Source of the DNA: Pedobacter nutrimenti
GTDB taxonomy: Bacteria; Bacteroidota; Bacteroidia; Sphingobacteriales; Sphingobacteriaceae
Direction: 5' to 3'
Length of the DNA: 64,000 nt
Assembly (NCBI RefSeq): GCF_003208655.1
Contig: NZ_QKLU01000004.1
Location: 1-64,000 of the forward strand
The position numbers and the translations under genes were made by a program. Position 1 is the stretch's first letter. Each line of letters opens with the position of its first letter. This document shows positions 1 through 8,225 of the stretch, piece after piece. Below the pieces are notes generated by a model. It did not search any database. It had not been told where the DNA came from and saw only the letters and a list, made by a program, of their open reading frames with translations.

Positions 1-3000
1 GGTAAAGGGTTTACCTGAATGGTAATCACATTGGAAGGATCACTTGGGCAGGTGTTTGTATCGGTAATTGTCAGTGAGTACTTGCCACTGCTTTTCACTA
101 TGTATTTACTGCCGGTTGCTCCTGCTATTTTTGCACCGTCTTTGTACCACTGAAGATTGCCAGTAACATTGGAAGTTAAGGTCGCCGAATCCTTTTCACA
201 GAACACCAGCTTATCTGCGGTGATCACAGGTGCCACTGGCAATGGGTTTACCTGAATGGTAATCACATTGGAAGGATCGCTTGGGCAGGTGTTTGTATCG
301 GTAATCGTCAGTGAGTACTTGCCACTGCTTTTCACTATGTATTTACTGCCGGTTGCTCCTGCTATTTTTGCACCGTCTTTATACCACTGAAGCGTGCCAG
401 TCACATTGGAACTTAAAGTAGCCGAATCCTTTTCACAGAGCACCAGTTTATCTGAGGTGATCACAGGTGCCACTGGCAATAGGTTTACCTTTACTGCAAC
501 AGATTTGGAATTACTACTACAACCATTTTCATTCGTAACAAGAACAAAGTATATCCCTGGATCTATTGCTTTGTAAGTCTTACCTGTCTCCCCAATTAAT
601 ATTTCACCATCCTTATACCATTGGTTATTGGTGTCAGCAGAAGACTCCAGCAGAACACTGCCCCCTTTACAAAATGTAGTATCCCCGGTAATTTTGACTT
701 GAGGAACAGGAGGCAAAGGGTTCATTTTTATTTTAACCGCTAAGGACCCCAGGCTCTCACATCCATTCTTATTCGTATAAGTAACGGTATAAGATCCTGT
801 ATCCTGCACTACATACGTTTTTTTTACGGCCCCGGGAATTGATTTACCATTTATATACCACTGGTTCCCATCATCAGCTGAAGATTTAAGCACTATATTT
901 TCCCCGTCACAAAATGCAGTTTTTGAAGGCAGAATTGCGGGTGGTGAGGGTTTCGGGTTCACATTAAGCACTGAAATATCTGAATTCAATACACAACCAA
1001 AAGCTGAGCTCACAACCACCTGGATATTTGTTTTATCCATTCCCATTGTTACCTTAGAAACAATCAATGTGGAAGTATTAAAGCCTGTAGCCCCCTCGGC
1101 ACTTGTATAATCCTTCCAAAGTCCGCCATTCTGGTACTGCCATTTATAAGTATTTCCTACTGAAGAGGAAACTATAGTAAACGTCGCATCTTTATCTTCA
1201 CAAATTGTAACAGAAGCTGGTTGTGTGGTAATAACCGGCATAGGATTTACTTTAATCAACACGGTTGTCTTTTCCTTCTCGCTATTTACTGTTCCTAATG
1301 TAAACGCATAAATTCCAGCCAATAAAGGCTTACCCGAAACAGATAAGGTATTGTTCTCAAACTTTGATTCAAGCCAACCAGGTACTGCACCCGTAATTTC
1401 GCCTGAAGCTCCTCCAATCGACAAAGTATAAGCCACCCCTAACATCGGGTTCCCAATACAAAATTCCTGTGGGTTTACTATATTGTACTTTATGTTATTA
1501 CAATTGCTAATGGCTGTCCCATTTAAGCATTCGTCATGTGGATTGACAGGACCAGTATTCGAATCAGGATTGGTTGCATCCGGGTCAGTCACGTCAGGTG
1601 GGCGCATGATACTCGCCTCAACAGGCACGATTTGATTTATAAGCGCCCCGGTTACTTTTCCTACAACTGTAAATTCGACAACAGACTGATTTTTCATATC
1701 CAGTTTTGCCTGATAACTATTGCCTGTGATCAAAGGAGCATTCACCGTGGCCGTACCCGTTCCACTTATTACAATTGGATTAACTGAACTAATGACAAAA
1801 CCGGGGGGAGCTTTAAAATCAAATGTGGTTCCCGATACATCACTTGGTCCGTTATTTTTTGCCCTAACGGTATACATTAGCTGGTGATCCGAGAAGTAAA
1901 GATCTGTTGAAGGGGTAATACGCTCTATAAGAAGGTCTGCTGTTTTGATGACCATATTAAGGGGCTGTGACTCCTCACTTCCCTGAATATAGGCCCAGGT
2001 GTCCATTGATTTTGTATTCCCAAAACTAAATGAGCCTGATCCGGAATTACCAGAGCCCTCAGAAGCCTTGTATGCACCCCACTTATGCCCCAATAACTTA
2101 CTTGATGCCCCGCCGGTTAAATTCACGAAAGGATTTGATGACTCTGGCAATGTACCAGCCCCAGACACATTTGAATCATCCCAGTACACTTTATCACTAT
2201 ACACCCCTTCATCAGCAGAATTTGTAATCAAATTATAATCCAGCGTATTATCCGTTAACTCTATGATAATCCCTTTAGGATTAATCTCCATATCTATATA
2301 AGGGAAATGCACCTCAGCAGATAAAAGCCTTGTTCTGATTTCACTTAATGTGGTTCCTGCAGGCACAAAACTGTTGTTTCCATCTTTTCCATCCCAAAAC
2401 ACCGTATTTGCCCCTACAGCCGCCACTCCAATGATGTTCCTGTCTGCACCGGAAGGAACAGGTATTACAATTTTGTATGTTCCGCCCGTTGTTGAATTAA
2501 ATTTAATGTAAGCTCCTTTAACACTAACCTGCCCTATTGTTCCTTCTGTACCAACCACTTGTACATCACTGATTTTCGGAAGAACGGCAGTATTCTTTAA
2601 CCAGGTAGTTGCTCCAGGAGTTCCCGCCAGGTAAATTGCTGCACTTGCAGGCAATTCTTTCGCAGGTTTGGCATAAAATATTTTATGTGTGACATTTTGT
2701 GCATCATCAGGGCTTCTTGGGTCGTGGGTTACATTAGAAACCTCAGTTTGGGTAGATACGTCAAGACTTTTATAAGTTGGTACGGAATTGTTCGTAAAGC
2801 CATTATTATTCGAAAAAAAAGTAAATCCTACACCATTACTGCCATTTGTCTGAATTCTATATGCTCGACCATCTCTGGTGAGTACATAATGAGAAGCATA
2901 ATAACTTTTGTTTTCTTCAAAGCTATCCTTGATGTGCAAATTCAATACATTGGTAAATAACCTCCCAGTTTTCCAGGAAATATTATCCGATGTTACAGAA

Positions 3001-3575
3001 ACATCCCAAGCTGCGATAATATCTCCATTGGTACCACCGTTTCCAGTTCCCTGTGTCCAGTCTGCATCAGCTGCAACATCCGGCACGGTGATATTGCTTG
3101 TGCCAGCTTCTCCTTTAGGCGGAATAAAATCCACTTTCCACACTCCTTCTTCACCAGATTTAACTATCAATGTATAAGGTTTATAACAGTTTACATTGCT
3201 ACCCGAATTGATCCAGGGACCAGCCAGTTCCGCAGCCCTGTTGTTGATCCGTCCAACTGAAGTAGAAGTTCCCGAATTGTAAGAAACTCCATTTGGGGCA
3301 GTAAAACGGATGGTTCCAAGACCTACCCCCTGAGCGCTCGACCCAGCAGCAATAACCTCTCCGGTTTTCACATAAACATAATGTGTTCCTGGTGTTTTAA
3401 AAGGCCACGAATCTGTAAAGCTACTATTAGTATTGCAATAGAGAAAAGCCCTGTTTCCAGGAGTATTTTTGGGATACAAATCCTTACTGCCTTCAGCAAA
3501 AGCCAAAGAAGAGCTCATTAGCAGAAAAAAAAGAAAGTAAAGTCCGAAAATCGGATTAATACGAAGTTTGATCAC
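1..3575 (-). CDS. Large secreted Ig-repeat / DUF11-like protein, 3' end beyond window
   Basis: About 1190 residues are visible; the C terminus lies off the left edge. A GTG at 3573-3575 is the only good start: an in-frame TAA lies a few codons upstream, and the protein opens with a basic stretch, a hydrophobic segment and an SLAFA-AE signal cleavage site. Seen in order: an N-terminal region of about 500 residues that resembles no family I can name; a DUF11-like segment (YTVRAKNNGPSD, about residue 560); a putative Ig domain (about 700-775); an Ig-like domain beginning near residue 780 (ITTQPASVTICEDKDATFT); then repeated Ig-like modules of about 79 residues with QWYKDG and YTVTYTN-type motifs. 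This is typical of giant Bacteroidota surface proteins that carry a type IX sorting domain at the C terminus, but that end is not visible. Role (adhesion or gliding) is inference. Confidence 0.8.
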   Translation of the reverse strand, partial: MIKLRINPIFGLYFLFFLLMSSSLAFAEGSKDLYPKNTPGNRAFLYCNTNSSFTDSWPFKTPGTHYVYVKTGEVIAAGSSAQGVGLGTIRFTAPNGVSYNSGTSTSVGRINNRAAELAGPWINSGSNVNCYKPYTLIVKSGEEGVWKVDFIPPKGEAGTSNITVPDVAADADWTQGTGNGGTNGDIIAAWDVSVTSDNISWKTGRLFTNVLNLHIKDSFEENKSYYASHYVLTRDGRAYRIQTNGSNGVGFTFFSNNNGFTNNSVPTYKSLDVSTQTEVSNVTHDPRSPDDAQNVTHKIFYAKPAKELPASAAIYLAGTPGATTWLKNTAVLPKISDVQVVGTEGTIGQVSVKGAYIKFNSTTGGTYKIVIPVPSGADRNIIGVAAVGANTVFWDGKDGNNSFVPAGTTLSEIRTRLLSAEVHFPYIDMEINPKGIIIELTDNTLDYNLITNSADEGVYSDKVYWDDSNVSGAGTLPESSNPFVNLTGGASSKLLGHKWGAYKASEGSGNSGSGSFSFGNTKSMDTWAYIQGSEESQPLNMVIKTADLLIERITPSTDLYFSDHQLMYTVRAKNNGPSDVSGTTFDFKAPPGFVISSVNPIVISGTGTATVNAPLITGNSYQAKLDMKNQSVVEFTVVGKVTGALINQIVPVEASIMRPPDVTDPDATNPDSNTGPVNPHDECLNGTAISNCNNIKYNIVNPQEFCIGNPMLGVAYTLSIGGASGEITGAVPGWLESKFENNTLSVSGKPLLAGIYAFTLGTVNSEKEKTTVLIKVNPMPVITTQPASVTICEDKDATFTIVSSSVGNTYKWQYQNGGLWKDYTSAEGATGFNTSTLIVSKVTMGMDKTNIQVVVSSAFGCVLNSDISVLNVNPKPSPPAILPSKTAFCDGENIVLKSSADDGNQWYINGKSIPGAVKKTYVVQDTGSYTVTYTNKNGCESLGSLAVKIKMNPLPPVPQVKITGDTTFCKGGSVLLESSADTNNQWYKDGEILIGETGKTYKAIDPGIYFVLVTNENGCSSNSKSVAVKVNLLPVAPVITSDKLVLCEKDSATLSSNVTGTLQWYKDGAKIAGATGSKYIVKSSGKYSLTITDTNTCPSDPSNVITIQVNPLPVAPVITADKLVFCEKDSATLTSNVTGNLQWYKDGAKIAGATGSKYIVKSSGKYSLTITDTNTCPSDPSNVITIQVNPL
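7..480 (-). repeat. Two near-identical 237-bp tandem repeats encoding Ig-like modules
   Basis: The segment from 7 to 243 recurs at 244 to 480 with only a handful of base changes. The period is 237 bp, or 79 codons, so the reading frame is kept. A more diverged third module follows from about 481 to 720 and another from about 721 to 960. The first copy reaches the window edge, so more copies may lie outside. Such near-identical repeats can recombine and change the length of the surface protein. Confidence 0.92.
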
Positions 3576-4168
3576 GCTAAGGATTGATTAAATAACATCA
3601 GTTTACCCTCAAGAAACTCCTTTATTGTTTTTCTGAAAAACGCATTTCAGACAGATTTTACCCAATTGAATCTGACAACAACACGGACTCTATGTTTCTT
3701 TTAGGTTAACATGATTTTACATAACCAAAATACTTAGAATTTAGATTATTATTAAAAAAATAAAATAAAATTTATTTCGATAACAATAATCATTCCACAA
3801 ACTTAAAAAAAGTATAAAAACAGTTTAATGCAACATTAAAAACCAAATAAAATTTAAAATCAAAATTTTAATAAAAAAATAACGGGTATTTTTGAGGAAA
3901 AAAATACCCATATTGTGCAACACAAAAATTATTTAAAATAATAATTTATGATGCCAATTTTTTACAAAAAAATACAATAAGCAAAAAAACTCCTTTTTTT
4001 GATTCAAATATTTATTTTTAAAAATTACATTGAAATTAATTTTCTACATTAATTAAACATTATTAAATAAAGAAATAAAAAACAAATTATCAGGTCTCAT
4101 TAAATGCCTGGGCTCAACCACACCGAGAACAACAAGAAAAAAAGGACGATATACCCCAAAGGCGAGCA
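3576..4168. other. Very AT-rich intergenic gap (593 bp)
   Basis: Between the start of the giant secreted protein and the end of the flavoprotein gene there is no credible open frame. From about 3700 to 4095 the sequence is almost pure A and T with long A and T runs, far above the neighbours. It should hold the promoter of the giant gene; I could not pick a convincing TAnnTTTG box in the right place. No RNA gene was recognised. Confidence 0.6.
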
Positions 4169-5068
4169 CTAATTACCCGCTAACAGCTCATGGTTAATTG
4201 CCGCTCCAGCTCTTGTTCCGGCAGCCACAGCAGTCGAAACAGCCCTACCCATCGTCGTATTGTCGCCAGCAGCATAAATTCCTGCCACTGAGGTTTTTTG
4301 TAGCTCATCCACCTCAATATATCCTGTCGCCCCTATAACACAGCCCATAAGCTCTGGAATTTCACAATGTTGCTCAAAAGGAACCCTTGCATACATCACA
4401 TCCAGCACCAATCTGCTGCCATCAACAAATGCTACACTGTGCAGATATCCTTTCACATGCTCAAATCCTTTAATCTTTTTCTCTACAATTTGTATATTCA
4501 AATCAGATAATTTTTTCATGTCCTCAGCATTAATAACTGACGGGCCATCCGTAAAAACAAAAAGCTCCTTAGTCCAGTTATGAATCAGGCGCCCAAATTC
4601 AAAAGCCTTATCCCCATTAACTAAAATCCCTGTCCTCCGGTCTCTGAATTCATACCCGTGACAATAAGGACAATGAATTACAGAAATACCCCAACAATCA
4701 TCAAAAGAACTGATCTCCGGCATCAAATCTTTTACACCTGTAGCAAACAACACTTTTTTTGCTTCCACAATTTCACGATCATCAATCATGACCTGGAAAT
4801 TATGATTAACCCCAGTCACCTGACTTACTCTCCCAGTCCTGATCTCAATTGTTGGATAAGCCATTACCTGCTCCCTGCCCAAAACAGAGATTTCAGCCGG
4901 TGTCTTTCCATCCTGGGTAAGGAAATTATGAGAATGTGGGGTGTGACGATTACAGGGCTTCCCACTGTCAACAACCAACACTTCTCTAATCGCTCTCCCC
5001 AAAGTCATCGCTGCAGACAAACCAGCATAACTTCCTCCTACAATGACTACATCAAATTTTCTGTTCAT
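4169..5068 (-). CDS. Thioredoxin-reductase-like FAD/NAD(P) oxidoreductase with CPYC
   Basis: 299 residues, the length of bacterial thioredoxin reductases (about 310). The FAD-binding VVIVGGSYAGLSAA lies at residues 7-20, the redox pair is C133-P-Y-C136, and the second FAD motif GIYAAGDN is near the C terminus. True TrxB has CATC or CAxC; CPYC followed by HG is typical of a side branch that includes fungal dithiol oxidases such as GliT. A dithiol or small-disulfide oxidoreductase role is therefore possible, and trxB should not be assigned by default. The divergently placed palindrome at 5128-5151 and the TetR gene upstream on the same strand suggest TetR control. Confidence 0.85.
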   Translation of the reverse strand: MNRKFDVVIVGGSYAGLSAAMTLGRAIREVLVVDSGKPCNRHTPHSHNFLTQDGKTPAEISVLGREQVMAYPTIEIRTGRVSQVTGVNHNFQVMIDDREIVEAKKVLFATGVKDLMPEISSFDDCWGISVIHCPYCHGYEFRDRRTGILVNGDKAFEFGRLIHNWTKELFVFTDGPSVINAEDMKKLSDLNIQIVEKKIKGFEHVKGYLHSVAFVDGSRLVLDVMYARVPFEQHCEIPELMGCVIGATGYIEVDELQKTSVAGIYAAGDNTTMGRAVSTAVAAGTRAGAAINHELLAGN

Positions 5069-5127
5069 AATCTTATTTTAAATTTCATTGTTAATACAAC
5101 CTTCTAATTCATTAATACAATCCACCT

Positions 5128-5151
5128 TTATGTCTCAAAAAAGAGACATAA
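5128..5151. promoter_or_regulatory. Palindrome, probable TetR operator 1
   Basis: Perfect 9-bp arms, TTATGTCTC and GAGACATAA, flank a 6-base A spacer. It lies about 60 bp upstream of the flavoprotein start and just after the end of the TetR gene. The arms match those of the site at 5746-5769 at 16 of 18 positions. On the minus strand a TTTG in the spacer is followed 18 bases later by TATTAATG, so the site may cover a -33 element. Confidence 0.7.
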
Positions 5152-5165
5152 TAGGACAATTTTTT

Positions 5166-5726
5166 TTAAGCTCCAATTCCTTTACTAAAAGAAAACCATG
5201 CAAAATTCTTAAGCTCTTTTCTTTCAACCAAATGATTCACCTGTGCATTAATTGTCCCTATAATAATGCTGTTGTAAAGAATTTTAACCCATTCAAGCGT
5301 AACATGCTTACTAATTTTCCTTTTTTGCTGAAGTTGTTTTATAATATTTTTATAACAGGCATCGATTTCATCATATTCCACACAAGCCTCATTGGCCTTG
5401 TGATGCTGATGATCATGCATATTGTGCATTTTATAGAAAAAGGAATACTTTACCCCACAATCTATTCCTGCATAAAGCATGTGTTCCAACTGCTTAAGCG
5501 CGTCTGATGACGAATTCATTGCTGCCAGTATTCCCTTTCTGCAATTTCGCCTAATATCCTGCTCACACAGCTGCACCAATTCATTCCGATCCTTAAAATA
5601 ACGATGTAAAGTTCTTCTGGTCACCAGTGCCTTTTCGGCTACCTTTTCAAGCGGAGAAGAAGGATCTTCATTAAAAACCAATATAGCGGCCTCAATTATT
5701 TTCTGCTGGGTATCCTGTACATTCAT
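5166..5726 (-). CDS. TetR/AcrR-family transcriptional regulator
   Basis: 186 residues from ATG at 5726 (MNVQDTQQKI), the usual TetR size. The N-terminal helix-turn-helix is clear: AAILVFNEDP, then VAEKALVTRRTLHRYFKDRNEL. An in-frame extension to 5831 exists but would run through a terminator hairpin and through the operator at 5746-5769, so I reject it. The C-terminal ligand domain has a histidine-rich stretch (MHNMHDHQHHK) that could bind a metal; that is inference. The gene sits directly upstream of the CPYC flavoprotein on the same strand, and matching palindromes lie before both genes, which indicates autoregulation and control of the flavoprotein. Confidence 0.85.
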   Translation of the reverse strand: MNVQDTQQKIIEAAILVFNEDPSSPLEKVAEKALVTRRTLHRYFKDRNELVQLCEQDIRRNCRKGILAAMNSSSDALKQLEHMLYAGIDCGVKYSFFYKMHNMHDHQHHKANEACVEYDEIDACYKNIIKQLQQKRKISKHVTLEWVKILYNSIIIGTINAQVNHLVERKELKNFAWFSFSKGIGA

Positions 5727-5745
5727 AACGGTGGCAAGGTAAGGT

Positions 5746-5769
5746 TTATTTCTCATATTTGAGACATTA
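5746..5769. promoter_or_regulatory. Palindrome, probable TetR operator 2
   Basis: TTATTTCTC, a 6-base spacer, then GAGACATTA. It is nearly the same as the perfect palindrome at 5128-5151, and it ends 19 bp before the chosen TetR start. Its position fits autorepression. Confidence 0.65.
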
Positions 5770-5772
5770 TTT

Positions 5773-5816
5773 TTTAAACAAAAAGCCTTAGAATGCACTA
5801 AGGCTTTTTGTTTAAA
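5773..5816 (-). terminator. Strong terminator hairpin after the ABC-F gene
   Basis: A perfect 19-bp stem with a 6-base loop; core arms AAAAAGCCTTAG and CTAAGGCTTTTT. It begins 17 bp after the ABC-F stop and is flanked by T runs in the minus-strand direction. It separates the ABC-F gene from the TetR gene. Confidence 0.85.
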
Positions 5817-5832
5817 TGGCCTGATTAACATC

Positions 5833-7467
5833 TTAGCCCTGTTCGATTTCCTTTAAGCTATCCATTTTTTTATAAGCCAGAAAGCCTTTAATATCCTCAA
5901 AATGCTCCCTAACACGTTTATTTCCAAATTCAAATACTTTTTTAACCAGTCCATCGAGAAAATCCCTGTCATGAGAAACCAAAATTAAAGTACCATCAAA
6001 ATCCTTAAGAGCGTCTTTTATGATATCTTTAGTTTTCATATCCAAATGGTTGGTCGGCTCATCCAATATCAATAAGTTCACTGGTTCCAACAGTAATTTG
6101 ATCATCGCTAAACGTGTTTTCTCTCCTCCGGAAAGCACCTTTACCTTTTTAGTGGTATCATCGCCACTAAACATAAAGGCACCCAAAAGATCCTTAATTT
6201 TTACAGTTCCATCACTTAGCGGAATCTGATCAATAGTTTCAAATACCGTTAAATTTTCATCAAGTAATGCCGCCTGGTTTTGAGCAAAATATCCAATCTT
6301 AGCATTGTGACCTACTTTTAAATCACCGTCAAAATCAATCTCACTCATAATTGCCTTAATCATCGTCGACTTCCCTTCCCCGTTTTTACCGACAAAAGCC
6401 ACCTTTTCTCCACGTTCGATCACCATAGATGCTTTTTCAAACACAACATGATCTCCATAAGTTTTAGTTAGCTCTTCCACAATTACAGGATATTGACCAG
6501 AACGTGGCGATGGAGGAAATTTCAAGCGCAATGCTGAGGTATCCACTTCGTCAATTTCAATTATTTCCAGTTTTTCGAGCATCTTTACGCGTGATTGCAC
6601 TTGTAAAGTTTTAGAATAAGTACCTCTAAAACGATCTATAAATTCCTGGTTATCTGCAATGAAACGCTGTTGTTCCTCGTAAGCTTTCAATTGGTGTACA
6701 CGACGATCCGCACGCAACTGAAGATAATGGCTGTATTTGGCTTTGTAATCATAAATTCTACCCATAGTCACCTCAATGGTCCTATTGGTAATGTTATCTA
6801 CAAAAGCACGGTCATGCGAGATCACCATTACGGCTTTTGCCGAGTTGATCAGAAAATCCTCTAACCATTGTATACTCTCGATGTCCATATGATTGGTGGG
6901 CTCATCAAGCAAAATGAGATCGGGCTTTTTTAACAGAATTTTAGCCAATTCAATACGCATACGCCACCCACCCGAAAACTCGGAAGTCTGGCGGGTAAAA
7001 TCTTTACGCTCAAAACCTAATCCCTTTAATACCTTCTCCACCTCTGCATCATAATTGATCTCCTCGATAGAATAAAATTTTTCACTCAGTTCAGACACAC
7101 GTTCAATTAGCTTCATATAGTCATCACTGTCGTAATCAGTACGAATAGTTAGCTGTTCATTCAGTTCATCAAGCTCTTTTTGCATCTGGTTTACTTCCTG
7201 AAAAGCTTTCATTGTTTCTTCAAAAACAGTAACCTTATCCTGAGTAAGTAAATGTTGTGGTAGGTATGCAATTACTGCATCCTTCGGACCCGTTACATTA
7301 CCAGAGGTAGGCTTCGCTACATCGGCAATAATTTTTAAAATGGTCGACTTGCCTGCACCATTCTTACCCATAAGGGCAATCTTATCGTTTTCGTTTATTG
7401 AAAAGGTTACATCACTAAACAGAGTGGTTCCGCCAAATGAAACGGAGATGTTGTTTACATTAATCAC
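5833..7467 (-). CDS. ABC-F family ATPase (translation/ribosome-associated)
   Basis: 544 residues from GTG at 7467 (VINVNNISVSFGG); a longer TTG-started form from 7518 adds 17 residues without family character. Two ABC cassettes are seen: Walker A GKNGAGKST, signature SGGWRM and Walker B LDEPTNHMD; then GKNGEGKST, LSGGEKTR and LDEPTNHLD. There are no membrane segments. The inter-domain linker is charged, as in ABC-F proteins such as EttA, Uup and YbiT, which act on the ribosome E site. Which paralog it is, and whether it gives antibiotic protection, cannot be told from the sequence. It follows the response-regulator gene by about 65 bp on the same strand. Confidence 0.9.
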   Translation of the reverse strand: MINVNNISVSFGGTTLFSDVTFSINENDKIALMGKNGAGKSTILKIIADVAKPTSGNVTGPKDAVIAYLPQHLLTQDKVTVFEETMKAFQEVNQMQKELDELNEQLTIRTDYDSDDYMKLIERVSELSEKFYSIEEINYDAEVEKVLKGLGFERKDFTRQTSEFSGGWRMRIELAKILLKKPDLILLDEPTNHMDIESIQWLEDFLINSAKAVMVISHDRAFVDNITNRTIEVTMGRIYDYKAKYSHYLQLRADRRVHQLKAYEEQQRFIADNQEFIDRFRGTYSKTLQVQSRVKMLEKLEIIEIDEVDTSALRLKFPPSPRSGQYPVIVEELTKTYGDHVVFEKASMVIERGEKVAFVGKNGEGKSTMIKAIMSEIDFDGDLKVGHNAKIGYFAQNQAALLDENLTVFETIDQIPLSDGTVKIKDLLGAFMFSGDDTTKKVKVLSGGEKTRLAMIKLLLEPVNLLILDEPTNHLDMKTKDIIKDALKDFDGTLILVSHDRDFLDGLVKKVFEFGNKRVREHFEDIKGFLAYKKMDSLKEIEQG

Positions 7468-7532
7468 AGTATGAAAATATTGAGTTGCCGGCAAAGATAA
7501 GGAAAAGACACCATTCAATGATTTAATACGAA

Positions 7533-8225
7533 TTAACCTCTGTCAATCAGTTTATAGCCTATTCCCCTTATACTCATCAACTGTAAAGAAGCATCGTCTT
7601 TCAACATTTTTCGAAGGTGTGCAATAAAAACGTTCATACTGTTACTGTTATAAAGACTATCGTCGCCCCATATTTTAAGAAGCGCTTGCTGACGTTCCAG
7701 GATATCATTTTTATATTTCACAAGCAGTTGCAGCAACATCATTTCCTTATAAGACAAATCATAAATAGCAACAGTAGTTTTAAGTTGCTGCTTTACGGTG
7801 TCCACACTGCAATCGCCAAACCGTAGAACAGTAATTTCATCAGATGCTTGTCTTTTTACACTAAAACGCAAGAGCAGTGCCTCAATACGAACCAAAAGCT
7901 CCACAATACTAAATGGTTTTCGCATGTAATCATTACCGCCAGTCTTGAAACCTTTAACCACATCTTCCTCAAGTGATTTTGCACTTAAAAAAATAATCGG
8001 TATGCCAGTATTTAGTTTTCTGATGTCCTGTGCTAAAGTATAACCATCTTTAAGTGGCATCATAATATCCAGCAAACATAAATCAGGCATATTGGTTTTA
8101 AACTCCTCAAGGGCCTCCTGTCCATTTTTTGCAATCCATACATCATACCCCTTAGCCCTTAGGTTGTCGCTTACGATTTGAGCCAGAAAAGGTTCGTCTT
8201 CTGCGTATAATATTTTGTGCTTCAT
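7533..8225 (-). CDS. OmpR/PhoB-family response regulator
   Basis: 230 residues. Receiver domain at residues 1-120 with acidic pocket E10-D11, phosphoacceptor D53 (LLDIMMP), S81 and K103 (MRKPF). A winged-helix DNA-binding domain follows (RQQALLKIWGDDS, SMNVFIAHLRKML, IRGIGYKL). Its ATG overlaps the kinase stop codon as ATGA, so the two are translationally coupled. It most likely controls the divergent outer-membrane receptor gene; PhoB-family regulators bind direct repeats, and a phased repeat array lies at 9730-9775. Confidence 0.93.
   Translation of the reverse strand: MKHKILYAEDEPFLAQIVSDNLRAKGYDVWIAKNGQEALEEFKTNMPDLCLLDIMMPLKDGYTLAQDIRKLNTGIPIIFLSAKSLEEDVVKGFKTGGNDYMRKPFSIVELLVRIEALLLRFSVKRQASDEITVLRFGDCSVDTVKQQLKTTVAIYDLSYKEMMLLQLLVKYKNDILERQQALLKIWGDDSLYNSNSMNVFIAHLRKMLKDDASLQLMSIRGIGYKLIDRG

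Noticed and set aside
1536..3177. Several plus-strand frames of 65 to 91 codons
   Set aside because: They are antisense to the large secreted protein, whose frame is continuous and has clear domains.
5727..5831. N-terminal extension of the TetR protein by 35 residues
   Set aside because: It would translate through a 19-bp terminator hairpin and the operator palindrome, and the extra residues do not look like a TetR N terminus.
7468..7518. TTG start of the ABC-F gene at 7518
   Set aside because: The 17 extra residues are not family-like; GTG at 7467 starts right at the first beta strand of the ABC domain.
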